Shown: positions 33,452 to 42,887 of the stretch, piece by piece
Numbering within the stretch: the first letter of the stretch is position 1
How the letters are laid out: each line of letters opens with the position of its first letter
Origin: Treponema sp. UBA7590
GTDB lineage: Bacteria; Spirochaetota; Spirochaetia; Treponematales; Treponemataceae
Direction of reading: 5' to 3'
DNA length: 64,000 nt
Assembly: GCA_002478955.1 (NCBI GenBank)
Contig: DLKK01000090.1
Coordinates: 59,562-123,561, forward strand
Made by a program: the position numbers and the translations under genes
Notes under the pieces: model-generated
Seen by the model: only the letters and a program-made list of their open reading frames with translations
The model's database searches: none
Told to the model about the DNA's origin: nothing

Positions 33452-35191
33452 ATGTTTGCACAATTTTTAAGAAAGGCTTTTACTCTTTTAGTAATTTATG
33501 CTGTTTTAATCATCGGAATTTTCATTCTTCAGTTTAAGAATGATTCTATTATTTCAGAAAAATTAGGAAACCTCCATATTACACTTTTGGAATCTGCACA
33601 AGATGATAACAGTATTTTATTAAAAAATAGATTCTCTGTAAAATTCAACGGGCTGAATTTCAGCGGAACTGACGATGAGCCTGTTCGCGCTATGATTAAT
33701 GGTGCTGACCGGCCGTTGACTCTGAAAACGTGGAAAATAATTTCGCCTCTTTCGTGCGAGCTTGCTTTTTCAAATGATATTGAAATCCGTTTTTCTGTAA
33801 GCGATGAAAGTCCGAAGGCTTATCTTTCTGTTGAAGGAAAATTGCCGGTGAATGTTTCGCGTGTTTTTGTTCCATATAATTTTGCGGTTGGAACTTCTGT
33901 TTCTTCAAGAACTGATGCACAGATTCAAATTGAAAACAAGAAAAATTCCTGGGAACTTAACGCGCCGAGCATTCAGCGCGATTACATTGTCCTTACAAAA
34001 AATGAAAAAGTTGCTTCTTATTCATATTTTGATAAAACCCATTCGTTTACATTTGAGGACGCAATTGCGTTCGATGGCGCTTCCGAGGCAAATTATAGGA
34101 ATAGCGTTGAAAATTTAAAGCAGAACCTTATAAATTCGTTCTCGCAGATTCCGGCTGATTCTCAGACTGTTGCAGAGCAGGAAGCTGTTTCTTTTGTTGC
34201 GGCAATGGCTGGAAAGGGAAGATATAATGAAGCGTTGGATTCTGTTCCGCAGAATTTCAAGAGGAGCGCATTGCGTACGTTCCTTTCTGCTCCGTATTTT
34301 GATACTTTGGCCCGCGTTAATGAGCCGCTTCAGGCACAGCTTAAAAATTATGGTGAAATGATTGCGCGTGCCGCGGAAACTTCTGGTTTTGATATATTCA
34401 ATGTTCGGTTTATTGCTGATTATATGTGCATGCATCCGGGCTCTGGTTCTGTAAAGAAATTGCTGGAAAATGCCTCTGCTTCAGAAATTTCAGAAAGGAC
34501 TCTTCAGCAGGCGGTAGGAATTTTGTCAGTTTACAATGAACTTTGCGACAAAAATCCTGAACTTGCAAATATTCTTGCTCCTGCAGCGGCAAAAGCGATT
34601 GAGAAAATTTCTTCTTCTTGCGCGATTGACGAAAATTCAATCACAATTGCAGAAAACGGAATTTTCCTTTCTGTTGTTCAGGCTGTTCAGGCGGGTGATG
34701 CGGTTCTTCGGTATGGTGAGATGGTAAAAAATGCTTCCCTGGTTGCTGGTGGCCGCCTGATTTTGACTTCGTATTTAAAAGAAAGCTCTTCTTTTGACTT
34801 AAAGACTCTTGGAGAACTTTACCCGATTGTTGTTCACGACAATTATTTCTATCCTCATTTTGAAGTTTTGGCGTTTGACGGTGGCCGTTCTGTTTGGGCT
34901 TGGACATGCGCAAAAAATATTTCTTACGAAAATGATAATCAGGGCACAGTAACTTTAAATATAGATTTCCCGCTTTCGTATACACATTATGCGATTATCA
35001 GCGGAATAGAACGGTTCCAGACAATCTACATTTATGATTTGGCGTTCCGAACTGACGCAAGGTTTGAGACATATAATTCTTCCGGTTATGTTTACCAAAA
35101 TGATTCGAAATCTCTCCTATTAAAATCAAGGCACAAGAGCCAGGTTGAACAGATTCGGTTGGTTTATCCGCAGGCTGGCGTAAGTGAATAA
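33452..35191 (+). CDS. Membrane-anchored periplasmic protein of unknown function
   Basis: About 579 residues. N-terminal anchor helix (~8-27, AFTLLVIYAVLIIGIFILQF) and a large soluble part. No family recognised. There is a beta-rich first third (to ~190) and a helical middle with repeating Ala-rich segments. A putative leaderless start: TTGAAA, 17-bp spacer, TAAACT, 7 bp, ATG 33452, and no ribosome site. Divergent from the TPR gene. Confidence 0.6.
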   Translation: MFAQFLRKAFTLLVIYAVLIIGIFILQFKNDSIISEKLGNLHITLLESAQDDNSILLKNRFSVKFNGLNFSGTDDEPVRAMINGADRPLTLKTWKIISPLSCELAFSNDIEIRFSVSDESPKAYLSVEGKLPVNVSRVFVPYNFAVGTSVSSRTDAQIQIENKKNSWELNAPSIQRDYIVLTKNEKVASYSYFDKTHSFTFEDAIAFDGASEANYRNSVENLKQNLINSFSQIPADSQTVAEQEAVSFVAAMAGKGRYNEALDSVPQNFKRSALRTFLSAPYFDTLARVNEPLQAQLKNYGEMIARAAETSGFDIFNVRFIADYMCMHPGSGSVKKLLENASASEISERTLQQAVGILSVYNELCDKNPELANILAPAAAKAIEKISSSCAIDENSITIAENGIFLSVVQAVQAGDAVLRYGEMVKNASLVAGGRLILTSYLKESSSFDLKTLGELYPIVVHDNYFYPHFEVLAFDGGRSVWAWTCAKNISYENDNQGTVTLNIDFPLSYTHYAIISGIERFQTIYIYDLAFRTDARFETYNSSGYVYQNDSKSLLLKSRHKSQVEQIRLVYPQAGVSE

Positions 35192-35227
35192 ATTTCTTTG
35201 GAGAATTTTATATTTCTGCGCTGACTT

Positions 35228-37579
35228 TTAGTTTGAGTATAATGCGGCGTAGTTTTCCATCATTTCATCCAGTTCAGCATCGTTGTCCGCGCAAAGTGAA
35301 CACGCAAAATAAAGCGCGATTGCAGATTCGGTTGTAAGGTAGCCCATTGGGACTGCGCCTTCCCGCCAGACTCCGTGGGCAGTTATGTATTGGGAAAAAT
35401 CAAGGTTTATTTTTTGCTGGGAAGTGCAGTAAAATCTCATTCCGCGGCGGTTTCCTGTTAAAAGCATTGGCTTTAGCGAATAATCGCTATCGTTCATGTT
35501 TCCAGAACCGATTCCATACATCTCTAAGAAAATTGAATGTACGGAAGAATATTTCAGCATATTATTGTAAAGATCGCTCCTGAATCCCGGATAAAGCCGG
35601 CACATGAACATTTTTTGGCTGGCTTCGGCAAGAATCCGTGAGACAACATCGCGGTCCAAATCGGCTATTCCGTTGAACTGGGTTGCAATCGGACCGCTTT
35701 CGCGGAATTTCTGGGAAGTCAAGTTCCAGTTTGAAAAAATTCCCGGCCGCTCAAAGTGCAGGTTTAATGGTGAAAGAACTTTTCCGCCGTAAACTACAAA
35801 AACTCCGCTTTTTTCTTTTGAGGCGGTTTCAATCGCAAGCCTAAGATTTATTTCCGCTTCGGTGCTTTCCAATGGCAATGTTGAGGATGCAGTAATTACG
35901 ATTGGCACTTCTGAGTCAGAAAAAAGCCAGTACAAAAGCGCGGCTGTATAGCTCAAAGTGTAAGTTCCATGTGTTGCAACAATTCCGCTTGCGGTTCCGG
36001 CGTTGATTCTTGAATTGATTTCTGTGATAAGTTCCGCCCAGTCGGATGGTTCAAGCTCCTCGCTTAGATATTGACCTGCGGAAATGACTTGCAGCGGCGT
36101 GTCCGGGGCAATCTGTTCGGCAATATTTTTAAGGACTGATGAATCTCCTGCGGAAATTGTTCCATCCTTGTGTCTTACCGCGGAGATTGCGCCTCCAGTT
36201 GTAATCATATAAATCACGCTTATATTCAGTTCTTTTTTTATAAGCGATTTTACAACTTGAGGAACGGCGCGGCCTTCTGTTTCCTTCATTACAAGTCCGG
36301 TTAAAAATTCCAGTGGCTGCATTTGTCCGTTCTGAAGAATTTTGCATTGTTCCGGGTTTTCTTTTATTGCTTTCAGAACGTACGGAAGCAAGTCTTTTTC
36401 ATTTGCAAGTTCCGTAATGTTCAAGGATTTCATTAGTTTGTCTGGTGAGTGTCCATTTTCAAAAGTTGAGCGCAGAAGTTTTTTTGCCGTAAAACTGTGG
36501 ATTTCATTTGAGTCAAGTTTTTTTATAATCCACGCAAAATGTGCCGGCGTGATTTTTGATTTTGAAAGCGTTATGTTGTCTTTGTTCAGAAGTCTTGCAA
36601 GTTCGCTTGCCATCCAATGCGCTGTGTTTACCGGATTTGCGCCAAGTGCTGCGACAGTCTCGAAAAAATCAGCTTTTTCTTTCGTGTCGCAAAGAAATTC
36701 TGATCGTAGGCGGGAAACGCCGTATTGCTGCTTGAAACGCTGTCGTCTTGCTTCCGGCAGCTCGATTTTTATTTCTGCGGAAAGTTTTTCCTCTGCGCTT
36801 TCAAGGTTTATTGTCTGCGGAGGATTTAAATGTTCAAAACGATTTTTTGTTAACGTTCGTTCCTTGTAGAATTCCGTGCAGGATTTTGCCTCATTCCATA
36901 GCCGGCTTTCGCTGTGGATTTTTTCTCCGGCGGAAAGCATATTTTCCTGGCGTGTAAGTTCGTGGTTCACCGCTTTACGCGCAAAATTGAAGGAATTCAA
37001 ATTTCTTAGTTTTACGTAATAATCAGGAAGCTGCGGATATTTTGAAAGCGCAACATAGGCGTTGCAGCGGATGTAGCTGTCTTTCTGCTCTGAGTTTTCG
37101 ATGTTTAAATATTGGGTCAGGCGGCGCAGTTCCTCCAGAAAAATATGGACTTCTTCTCCAAGTTCAAATGATGGAGCGGTTTTTATGCGGATGCTCGGAT
37201 TTCCTGCAAAAGAATAGTCCATTCTGGTTTTTCCGTTTGCGTGAGTAAGGCGACCTAAATCTTCTTCAATTCTTACTTCTTCTATTTTGATTGTTTTCCG
37301 GTGGCTGTGGAACATTATGTTCATCGTGCCTTTTTCCGCTATTTTTATTGAATATCCGTTGATTGTTTTTCCGTTCTGGATTTCCGGAATTGTTGCGGCG
37401 ATTTTTTCAATGTCAGAGATTATGGAAATCTGGCAGCCCAGTGCTTTTGCGAGTGTATAGACGCTTTGCAAAACTGACGGCTCAATTGAAATTTTGCCGG
37501 TCTCATGGTCTGTAATGAATACAGAATTTACTGCGGCAAGCTGAATTCTTGTTTCAACGTACACAAATGACTGATACAC
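35228..37579 (-). CDS. GatB-like / L-asparaginase-like fusion protein, both halves with altered key residues
   Basis: 783 residues. Residues 1-450 follow GatB, the tRNA amidotransferase subunit: KLRNLNSFNFARKAVNHELTRQ-type core (~190-210), SESRLWNEAKSCTE (~223-236), and the full YqeY-like tail ending in LVMKETEGRAVPQ (~429-441). The Cys zinc ligands and the DYRYFPEPDLP motif of GatB are not there. Residues ~453-783 follow type I asparaginase/GatD: MITTGGAIS (~458-466) with the Thr nucleophile, but THGTYT (536-541) has Tyr where the substrate Asp sits in HGTDT, and the catalytic Lys region (VVYGGKVLSPLNLHF) lacks the expected Lys. Archaea use separate GatD and GatE. Function unknown; possibly tRNA-linked or a regulatory pseudoenzyme. 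Confidence 0.78.
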   Translation of the reverse strand: MYQSFVYVETRIQLAAVNSVFITDHETGKISIEPSVLQSVYTLAKALGCQISIISDIEKIAATIPEIQNGKTINGYSIKIAEKGTMNIMFHSHRKTIKIEEVRIEEDLGRLTHANGKTRMDYSFAGNPSIRIKTAPSFELGEEVHIFLEELRRLTQYLNIENSEQKDSYIRCNAYVALSKYPQLPDYYVKLRNLNSFNFARKAVNHELTRQENMLSAGEKIHSESRLWNEAKSCTEFYKERTLTKNRFEHLNPPQTINLESAEEKLSAEIKIELPEARRQRFKQQYGVSRLRSEFLCDTKEKADFFETVAALGANPVNTAHWMASELARLLNKDNITLSKSKITPAHFAWIIKKLDSNEIHSFTAKKLLRSTFENGHSPDKLMKSLNITELANEKDLLPYVLKAIKENPEQCKILQNGQMQPLEFLTGLVMKETEGRAVPQVVKSLIKKELNISVIYMITTGGAISAVRHKDGTISAGDSSVLKNIAEQIAPDTPLQVISAGQYLSEELEPSDWAELITEINSRINAGTASGIVATHGTYTLSYTAALLYWLFSDSEVPIVITASSTLPLESTEAEINLRLAIETASKEKSGVFVVYGGKVLSPLNLHFERPGIFSNWNLTSQKFRESGPIATQFNGIADLDRDVVSRILAEASQKMFMCRLYPGFRSDLYNNMLKYSSVHSIFLEMYGIGSGNMNDSDYSLKPMLLTGNRRGMRFYCTSQQKINLDFSQYITAHGVWREGAVPMGYLTTESAIALYFACSLCADNDAELDEMMENYAALYSN

Positions 37580-37632
37580 GCGAAAAACTCCTAAAATAAT
37601 TGAAAATTATACCGTTTTACAAAAAATTGTGA

Positions 37633-37638
37633 TATACT
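37633..37638 (+). promoter_or_regulatory. Extended -10 just ahead of the glycosidase-like gene
   Basis: TGA-TATACT with 8 bp before the ATG (37647): predicted leaderless transcript. Confidence 0.55.
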
Positions 37639-37646
37639 CATACCAA

Positions 37647-39077
37647 ATGAATAAACATGATTTTCCAAAAATCCATTTTTATGATCAGGATTTTGTAGAC
37701 ATTTACAACAAGACTTGGACAATGCTTTCAGATTACTGGATTGATCCAAAGACAGGGGAAAAATCCTCTGATGGTTATTTTATTTATCCTCGTGGCGAAA
37801 AGCTTGTCATAGACCAGCTTGAAAGTATTTTTTCATCATTCTTTCTTGTGTATTCAAACCGCAATTATGATGCAAATAAAAATATAGATTATTTTTATTC
37901 AAAGCAGGAAGAAGATGGTGCAATCCGCTGGCGTTATGATGTAAAAACCGGAAAGCCGATGGTGGATGACTCAAATCCGCAGGGAGTCGGGCTGCCGCTT
38001 TTTGCATGGGCGGAATTCAATCTTTACCATAAATCTGCGAACAAAAAGCGCATAAAAGAAGTAATGCCGATTCTGCAGAAATATATGAACTGGATTGACG
38101 AGAACTTTAAGCAGGAAAATGGACTTTACGCTGTTCCTGCGACTGCAAGCACAATGTTCAATTCTCCGCGCGAAAAAGTTTTTTACCCGATTGATTTTAA
38201 CGCGGCTGTTGCAATCAACTGCGCGCATATGTCTGTTTTGGGCGACATTTTGAATGACAAGGATTTAAGCTTCCAGTACAGAAGAAATTATTTCTCTATC
38301 AAAACTAGAATCAACTCGATGATGTGGGATGCTTCTGCTGGATTCTATATGGATTTGGACAAAGACGGAAATAAATTGCCTGAAAAGACAATTGCCGGCT
38401 TCTGGCCACTTTTGGCAGAAATTCCAAGCGCAGACAAATCTGATGTTTTGATTGCTCATTTCAGTAATCCTGCGACATTCGGTCTGGAACATCCGTTTCC
38501 GTCTCTTTCTGCGGACAGCTTTAATTTTAAGGAATCTGGCCAGGGATATTGCGGAAGCGTTTTCCCGATGTTCAATTTTATGGTCATCAAAGGACTTGAA
38601 AAATATCAGCGTTATGAGCTTGCGCGTGAATGTTCAATCCGGCACTTATATTACGTTCTTGACGGACTTATGCCGGCGGATGAAAATCAGAAGGGCGACT
38701 TTTATGAAGCGTACAAGCCGCTTAGCTCGCAAAAGGCCGAACTTGACGGTTCTGATTGGTTCCCAAGAAATCATTATATGATTGGAACTGGACTGTCCAC
38801 GATTGCTCTGATGATAGAGAATGTTATCGGGCTTTCTATAAGTTTGCCGCGAAAAACTGTAGACTGGATTATTCCAAACCTTGAGATTATGGGAATTGAA
38901 AATCTTTCCCTAAAGCGAAATCTTATTACTATTTTAAGCAATAAGAGTCCGCGTGGCTGGGAAATCCAGATGGAAAGCGAAAAACTTTATTATTTTACAA
39001 TAAATATTCTTGATCAAAAGAAGAAGACTTTGCCGATTCCATCTGGCAAGTGTTCAATGCTTATTGATAAACTTTAA
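37647..39077 (+). CDS. Glycosidase-like protein of the (alpha/alpha)6 toroid type (trehalase/GH63-like)
   Basis: About 476 residues, cytoplasmic. Sequence runs as helix pairs with aromatic/acidic turns: SDYWIDPKTGEKSSDGYFIYPRGE, WRYDVKTGKPMVDDSNPQG, MMWDASAGFYMDLD, GLEHPFPSLSADS and a C-terminal GSDWFPRNHYMIG. This resembles the mannosyl-oligosaccharide glucosidase/trehalase and amylo-1,6-glucosidase toroid. The substrate is not clear; an alpha-glucoside is likely given the neighbouring glucan genes. No signal peptide. Probable leaderless start. Confidence 0.65.
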   Translation: MNKHDFPKIHFYDQDFVDIYNKTWTMLSDYWIDPKTGEKSSDGYFIYPRGEKLVIDQLESIFSSFFLVYSNRNYDANKNIDYFYSKQEEDGAIRWRYDVKTGKPMVDDSNPQGVGLPLFAWAEFNLYHKSANKKRIKEVMPILQKYMNWIDENFKQENGLYAVPATASTMFNSPREKVFYPIDFNAAVAINCAHMSVLGDILNDKDLSFQYRRNYFSIKTRINSMMWDASAGFYMDLDKDGNKLPEKTIAGFWPLLAEIPSADKSDVLIAHFSNPATFGLEHPFPSLSADSFNFKESGQGYCGSVFPMFNFMVIKGLEKYQRYELARECSIRHLYYVLDGLMPADENQKGDFYEAYKPLSSQKAELDGSDWFPRNHYMIGTGLSTIALMIENVIGLSISLPRKTVDWIIPNLEIMGIENLSLKRNLITILSNKSPRGWEIQMESEKLYYFTINILDQKKKTLPIPSGKCSMLIDKL

Positions 39078-39145
39078 ATTTTTGTAAAATTTAAGTTTTT
39101 TCAGCCTTAGTTTTGCTGAAATTTGATATTGTTATTGGAATGAAG

Positions 39146-39186
39146 ACCGCATTGCATGATTTTTGAAAAAATGCGGTTTTCTTTTT
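39146..39186 (+). terminator. Terminator after the glycosidase-like gene
   Basis: ACCGCATT (39146-39153) pairs with AATGCGGT (39170-39177), followed by a T-rich run. Confidence 0.8.
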
Positions 39187-39208
39187 ATTTCTCTTTTTGG
39201 GAGTCGAT

Positions 39209-40741
39209 ATGGCAACACCAGAAGCAGTCATTGAAATCGGCTCAACGGGTGTGCGCCTGTTGGTTGCTGAATTTACACAGGAACGAAAAAGAAATATCCT
39301 CGACCGTTCAGAAATGCCGGTTTCTCTTGGCAGGGATGTTTTTACGTCCGGGTCAATTTCGCGCGAAACGCAAACCCATATTCTTCATATTCTTCAACGT
39401 TTTAGGGAACAGCTTGTGGCATGGGCAATAAATCCCGGGGAAACAACGGTTATTGCCACATCTGCATTCCGCGAGGCAAAAAACAAAGATCCTGTTATGG
39501 ATAAAATTCTTCTAGCGACCGGTTTCCGTGTAAAAGTCATTGATGGAATTGAAGAAAACCGTTTGATGTATCTTGCGGTGACGGAATGTCTTAAGGAAGA
39601 AGCTGCAAAAGTTCGCTCGGAGGATTCTATCATTTTAGAGGTTGGCGGAAGTTCAACTGAAATTATGCTGATGAAAAAGGGAAAGATGGCTGGCGCGCAC
39701 AGTTTGCGGCTTGGAACTACGCGGCTTGAATTAAAGACCCGCGGTCAGGCGGCGGCTTCCCATGATGATGTTCAACGTTACATTGAAGAATATGCTTTGA
39801 ATGCAAAAAGTCTTTTGGAAAGCGAACTTAATCTTTCTGGGGTAAAGCAGTTTTTGGCTGTTGGTGCGGATGCTACTCTTGCGGCAATCAATGCCGGAAA
39901 ACCTATCTCAACTTTTTTGTGGTCAATTGAGCGCGAGGATTTTGATCGTTTTGTTGATGAGATTCAGGAATATTCAATTGATGAATGTGTGGCACGCTTT
40001 AAAATTTCCTACAACGATGCGCGAACGCTTTGTGTAAGTCTTTTAATTTACAAAATGTTTGTTCATCACACAAACTGCAAAAAAATCATTGTTCCAGAAA
40101 CGAATATCCGTGAAGGCGTGATTATTAGCCACACAGACACAGCCGGAGATGAACTTCAGGAGGAATTCCATCAGCAGATTACAGCATCTGCGGTTTCACT
40201 TTTAAGGAAATATCACGGAGACCAGGGACATGCGGAAAGAGTCCGCGAAAATGCGCTAAAAATTTACCGTTGCCTTGAAAAAGAAATTTCTTTGGAAGAC
40301 CGTTCAATAATTCTTTTGGAAGTCGCGTCAATCCTTCATGATATTGGAATTTTTATCCGCATGGATGATCACAACCTGCATAGCGAATATATTATCCGTC
40401 ATTCAGAAATTTTTGGTCTTACAAGAACTGAAAATCTGATTATAAGTCTGATTGCGCGTTATCATCGTGGAAAACAAATGCCACAGGACAACGAGCAGTT
40501 TCCGGTTTTTGCCAGAAGCGATCGCATGACAATCCTGAAATTAACCGCAATTTTACGAATTGCGGATGCCTTGGACAGAAGCCACGGTTATTCTTTAAAG
40601 GATATTTCTGCCCAGCTAAAAAATGATTCATTGATTATAAAGGCAAAAGGAAGCCAGAATCTTTCGCTTGAACGAATTGCGCTGGAAGAAAAGGGTGATT
40701 TGTTCGAGTCAGTTTTTGGTTACAAAGTTGTTTTGCTTTAA
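39209..40741 (+). CDS. ppx: Ppx/GppA-family exopolyphosphatase with C-terminal HD domain
   Basis: 510 residues. Actin/Hsp70-like ATPase fold: AVIEIGSTGVRLLVAEF (phosphate 1), IATSAFREAKN, and EVGGSSTEIMLM (phosphate 2), then VGADATLAAI. C-terminal HD part with HAERVRENALKIY (~333) and ASILHDIGIFI (~370). Degrades polyphosphate or guanosine pentaphosphate; because ppk1 follows 18 bp later, polyphosphate is most likely. Start ATG 39209 follows GGGAG; first of a three-gene operon with ppk1 and an OLD-family nuclease. Confidence 0.92.
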   Translation: MATPEAVIEIGSTGVRLLVAEFTQERKRNILDRSEMPVSLGRDVFTSGSISRETQTHILHILQRFREQLVAWAINPGETTVIATSAFREAKNKDPVMDKILLATGFRVKVIDGIEENRLMYLAVTECLKEEAAKVRSEDSIILEVGGSSTEIMLMKKGKMAGAHSLRLGTTRLELKTRGQAAASHDDVQRYIEEYALNAKSLLESELNLSGVKQFLAVGADATLAAINAGKPISTFLWSIEREDFDRFVDEIQEYSIDECVARFKISYNDARTLCVSLLIYKMFVHHTNCKKIIVPETNIREGVIISHTDTAGDELQEEFHQQITASAVSLLRKYHGDQGHAERVRENALKIYRCLEKEISLEDRSIILLEVASILHDIGIFIRMDDHNLHSEYIIRHSEIFGLTRTENLIISLIARYHRGKQMPQDNEQFPVFARSDRMTILKLTAILRIADALDRSHGYSLKDISAQLKNDSLIIKAKGSQNLSLERIALEEKGDLFESVFGYKVVLL

Positions 40742-40759
40742 GGATAGGAGGAACATTCT

Positions 40760-42883
40760 ATGGAACCAAGATTTTTTAACCGGGAGCTTTCGTGGATTGA
40801 ATTTAACGGTAGGGTTCTTCATCAGGCTTTGCGGACTGAACTGCCTTTGCTGGAGCGGCTTCAGTTTCTTTCTATTATATCAAGCAACTTTGATGAATTT
40901 TTTATGGTTCGTGTTGCAAGCGTAAAGCGTCAGTTTTTTTCAAATCCTGAATCTGTTGATATTTCAGGTTTAACGCCGGAACTTGTGCTTCATCAGATTT
41001 CTGCGCGTGCTCATCAGATTATCCGCGAGCAGCACAATTGTCTTAACAATGATGTTCTTCCGGGGCTTTCAAAAAAACACATAACTTACGTTAAGCCTGA
41101 AAAATTTTCGGCCGCGCAAAATGAATATGCGCTTAATTTTTTCAGGAACGATGTTTATCCGCTTTTAACGCCACTTAGAACTGACACAGAAGTTTTTCCG
41201 CACATTGGAAATCTTGCAAAATATGCGGCATTTCTTTTAAAACCGATTTCTGGAATCAGAAAAACTGACTCAAATTTCAAAGGCGATGAAAATGCTCCGA
41301 GAATTGCGCTTGTTCAGATTCCGGCAGGAATTCAGCAGGTTGTGTGGCTTCCGAGTGAAAGCCATGAAAAACAGTTTGCGCTTGCGGAAGAAATCATAAC
41401 TCAATATGGAACGCATCTTTTTCCGGGTTTTAATGTTGAAGAGACAATGATTTTTAAGGTTGCCCGCGATGCGGATTTTGCGGTTGATGAAGATTCTGGA
41501 AGGAATTTTATTCACGAGATGGAAAAAGTTCTTGTAAAACGGCAGTCATCATTTCCTGTTGAAATTACTTGCAACAACACTAGTGAAAAAATTCTTAAAT
41601 TTCTTTCAGAAAAACTCGAACTTTCTGATGATGATATTTATTGCGTTGACGGAATTATCGATCCGAATGTTCTTGGTGGTCTTCGCGATGTTGAGGGCGC
41701 AGAAAAGCTTTGCTTCCCGGAATGGCAGCATTTTTATCCTTCAGAATTGCCGCAGGATGAGCCTTATTGGGATATTATAAAACAGCATGATGTTCTGCTT
41801 CATGTTCCTTACGAGTCTTACGAGCCAGTTGTAAAATTTATTTCTGATGCGGCGGATGATCCAAATGTTCAGGCGATAAAAATGACGCTTTATAGAACCG
41901 GAAAAGATTCTCCGATTATAAGCGCATTGGAACGGGCTGCACAAAAAGGAAAGCAGGTTGTTGTTCTTGTTGAATTAAAGGCTCGTTTTGATGAAGAGCG
42001 GAATATTGGTTGGGCAAAGGAACTTGAAAATGCTGGTGTAACTGTAATTTATGGTCTTGTGAATTTAAAGGTTCATGCAAAGATTATCATGGTTATGCGC
42101 CGCGAAAATGATACAATCCGAAGATATGCGCACCTTGCGACCGGAAATTACAACCCGAAAACCGCAAAGATTTACTCGGATTTGTCGCTGTTCACAGCAA
42201 ATTACGAGATTGTGAACGATGCAACTTTGTTCTTCAATCTTGTTACAGGTTATTCAACTTTGCAGAATATGAATCAGCTTGCAATGGCGCCGGTAACTTT
42301 AAAGTCAAGGTTGCTTTCCATGATTCAGCGTGAAATTGACAGAAGTGATTCCGAGCATCCTGGACTGATTATGGCAAAGATGAATAGCCTTACTCACGAT
42401 GAGATTATTCAGGCGTTGTATAAGGCGAGTCAGGCTGGCGTAAAAGTTATGCTGAATGTGCGCGGAATTTGCATGCTTGTTCCGGGCGTAAAAGGTCTTA
42501 GCGAAAATATCAAGGTTGTCTCGATTGTTGACCGCTATCTGGAACATTCCAGAATTTTCTACTTTCAGAACGGCGGCGAACCGGAACTTTATCTTTCTAG
42601 TGCGGACTGGATGCCTAGAAATTTGGATCGCAGAATTGAGCTCATGTTCCCGATTTTGGATTCGTCAGTCTTTAAGGAAGTGAAAAATATCCTTGAAATT
42701 TATTTTGAAGACACGATGAATGCGCTTGAGCTTTCAGAAAACGGACAATGGAAAGAAATTCCTTGCAAAAACGAGGAGCAGAAAAAACGTGCACAGGAAA
42801 TTCTTTACAAAAAGTACAAGCGAAGAAACGAAACTGCCGCAAAAAAGCAGAAAATCGGGTTTGAAGTTCGCCGCAAGGACTAA
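40760..42883 (+). CDS. ppk1: Polyphosphate kinase 1
   Basis: 707 residues. Four-domain PPK1: N-terminal RELSWIEFNGRVLHQA (~7-22) and SSNFDEFFMVRVASVK; the HKD-like catalytic domains with VKVHAKI-type NLKVHAKIIMV (His is the phospho-acceptor), YAHLATGNYNPKTAKIYSD, and in the second half EHSRIFYFQNGGEPELYLSSADWM. Makes polyphosphate from ATP, reversibly. AGGAGG site 9 bp before ATG. Transcribed with ppx upstream and OLD nuclease 4 bp downstream. Confidence 0.96.
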   Translation: MEPRFFNRELSWIEFNGRVLHQALRTELPLLERLQFLSIISSNFDEFFMVRVASVKRQFFSNPESVDISGLTPELVLHQISARAHQIIREQHNCLNNDVLPGLSKKHITYVKPEKFSAAQNEYALNFFRNDVYPLLTPLRTDTEVFPHIGNLAKYAAFLLKPISGIRKTDSNFKGDENAPRIALVQIPAGIQQVVWLPSESHEKQFALAEEIITQYGTHLFPGFNVEETMIFKVARDADFAVDEDSGRNFIHEMEKVLVKRQSSFPVEITCNNTSEKILKFLSEKLELSDDDIYCVDGIIDPNVLGGLRDVEGAEKLCFPEWQHFYPSELPQDEPYWDIIKQHDVLLHVPYESYEPVVKFISDAADDPNVQAIKMTLYRTGKDSPIISALERAAQKGKQVVVLVELKARFDEERNIGWAKELENAGVTVIYGLVNLKVHAKIIMVMRRENDTIRRYAHLATGNYNPKTAKIYSDLSLFTANYEIVNDATLFFNLVTGYSTLQNMNQLAMAPVTLKSRLLSMIQREIDRSDSEHPGLIMAKMNSLTHDEIIQALYKASQAGVKVMLNVRGICMLVPGVKGLSENIKVVSIVDRYLEHSRIFYFQNGGEPELYLSSADWMPRNLDRRIELMFPILDSSVFKEVKNILEIYFEDTMNALELSENGQWKEIPCKNEEQKKRAQEILYKKYKRRNETAAKKQKIGFEVRRKD

Positions 42884-42887
42884 AAAT

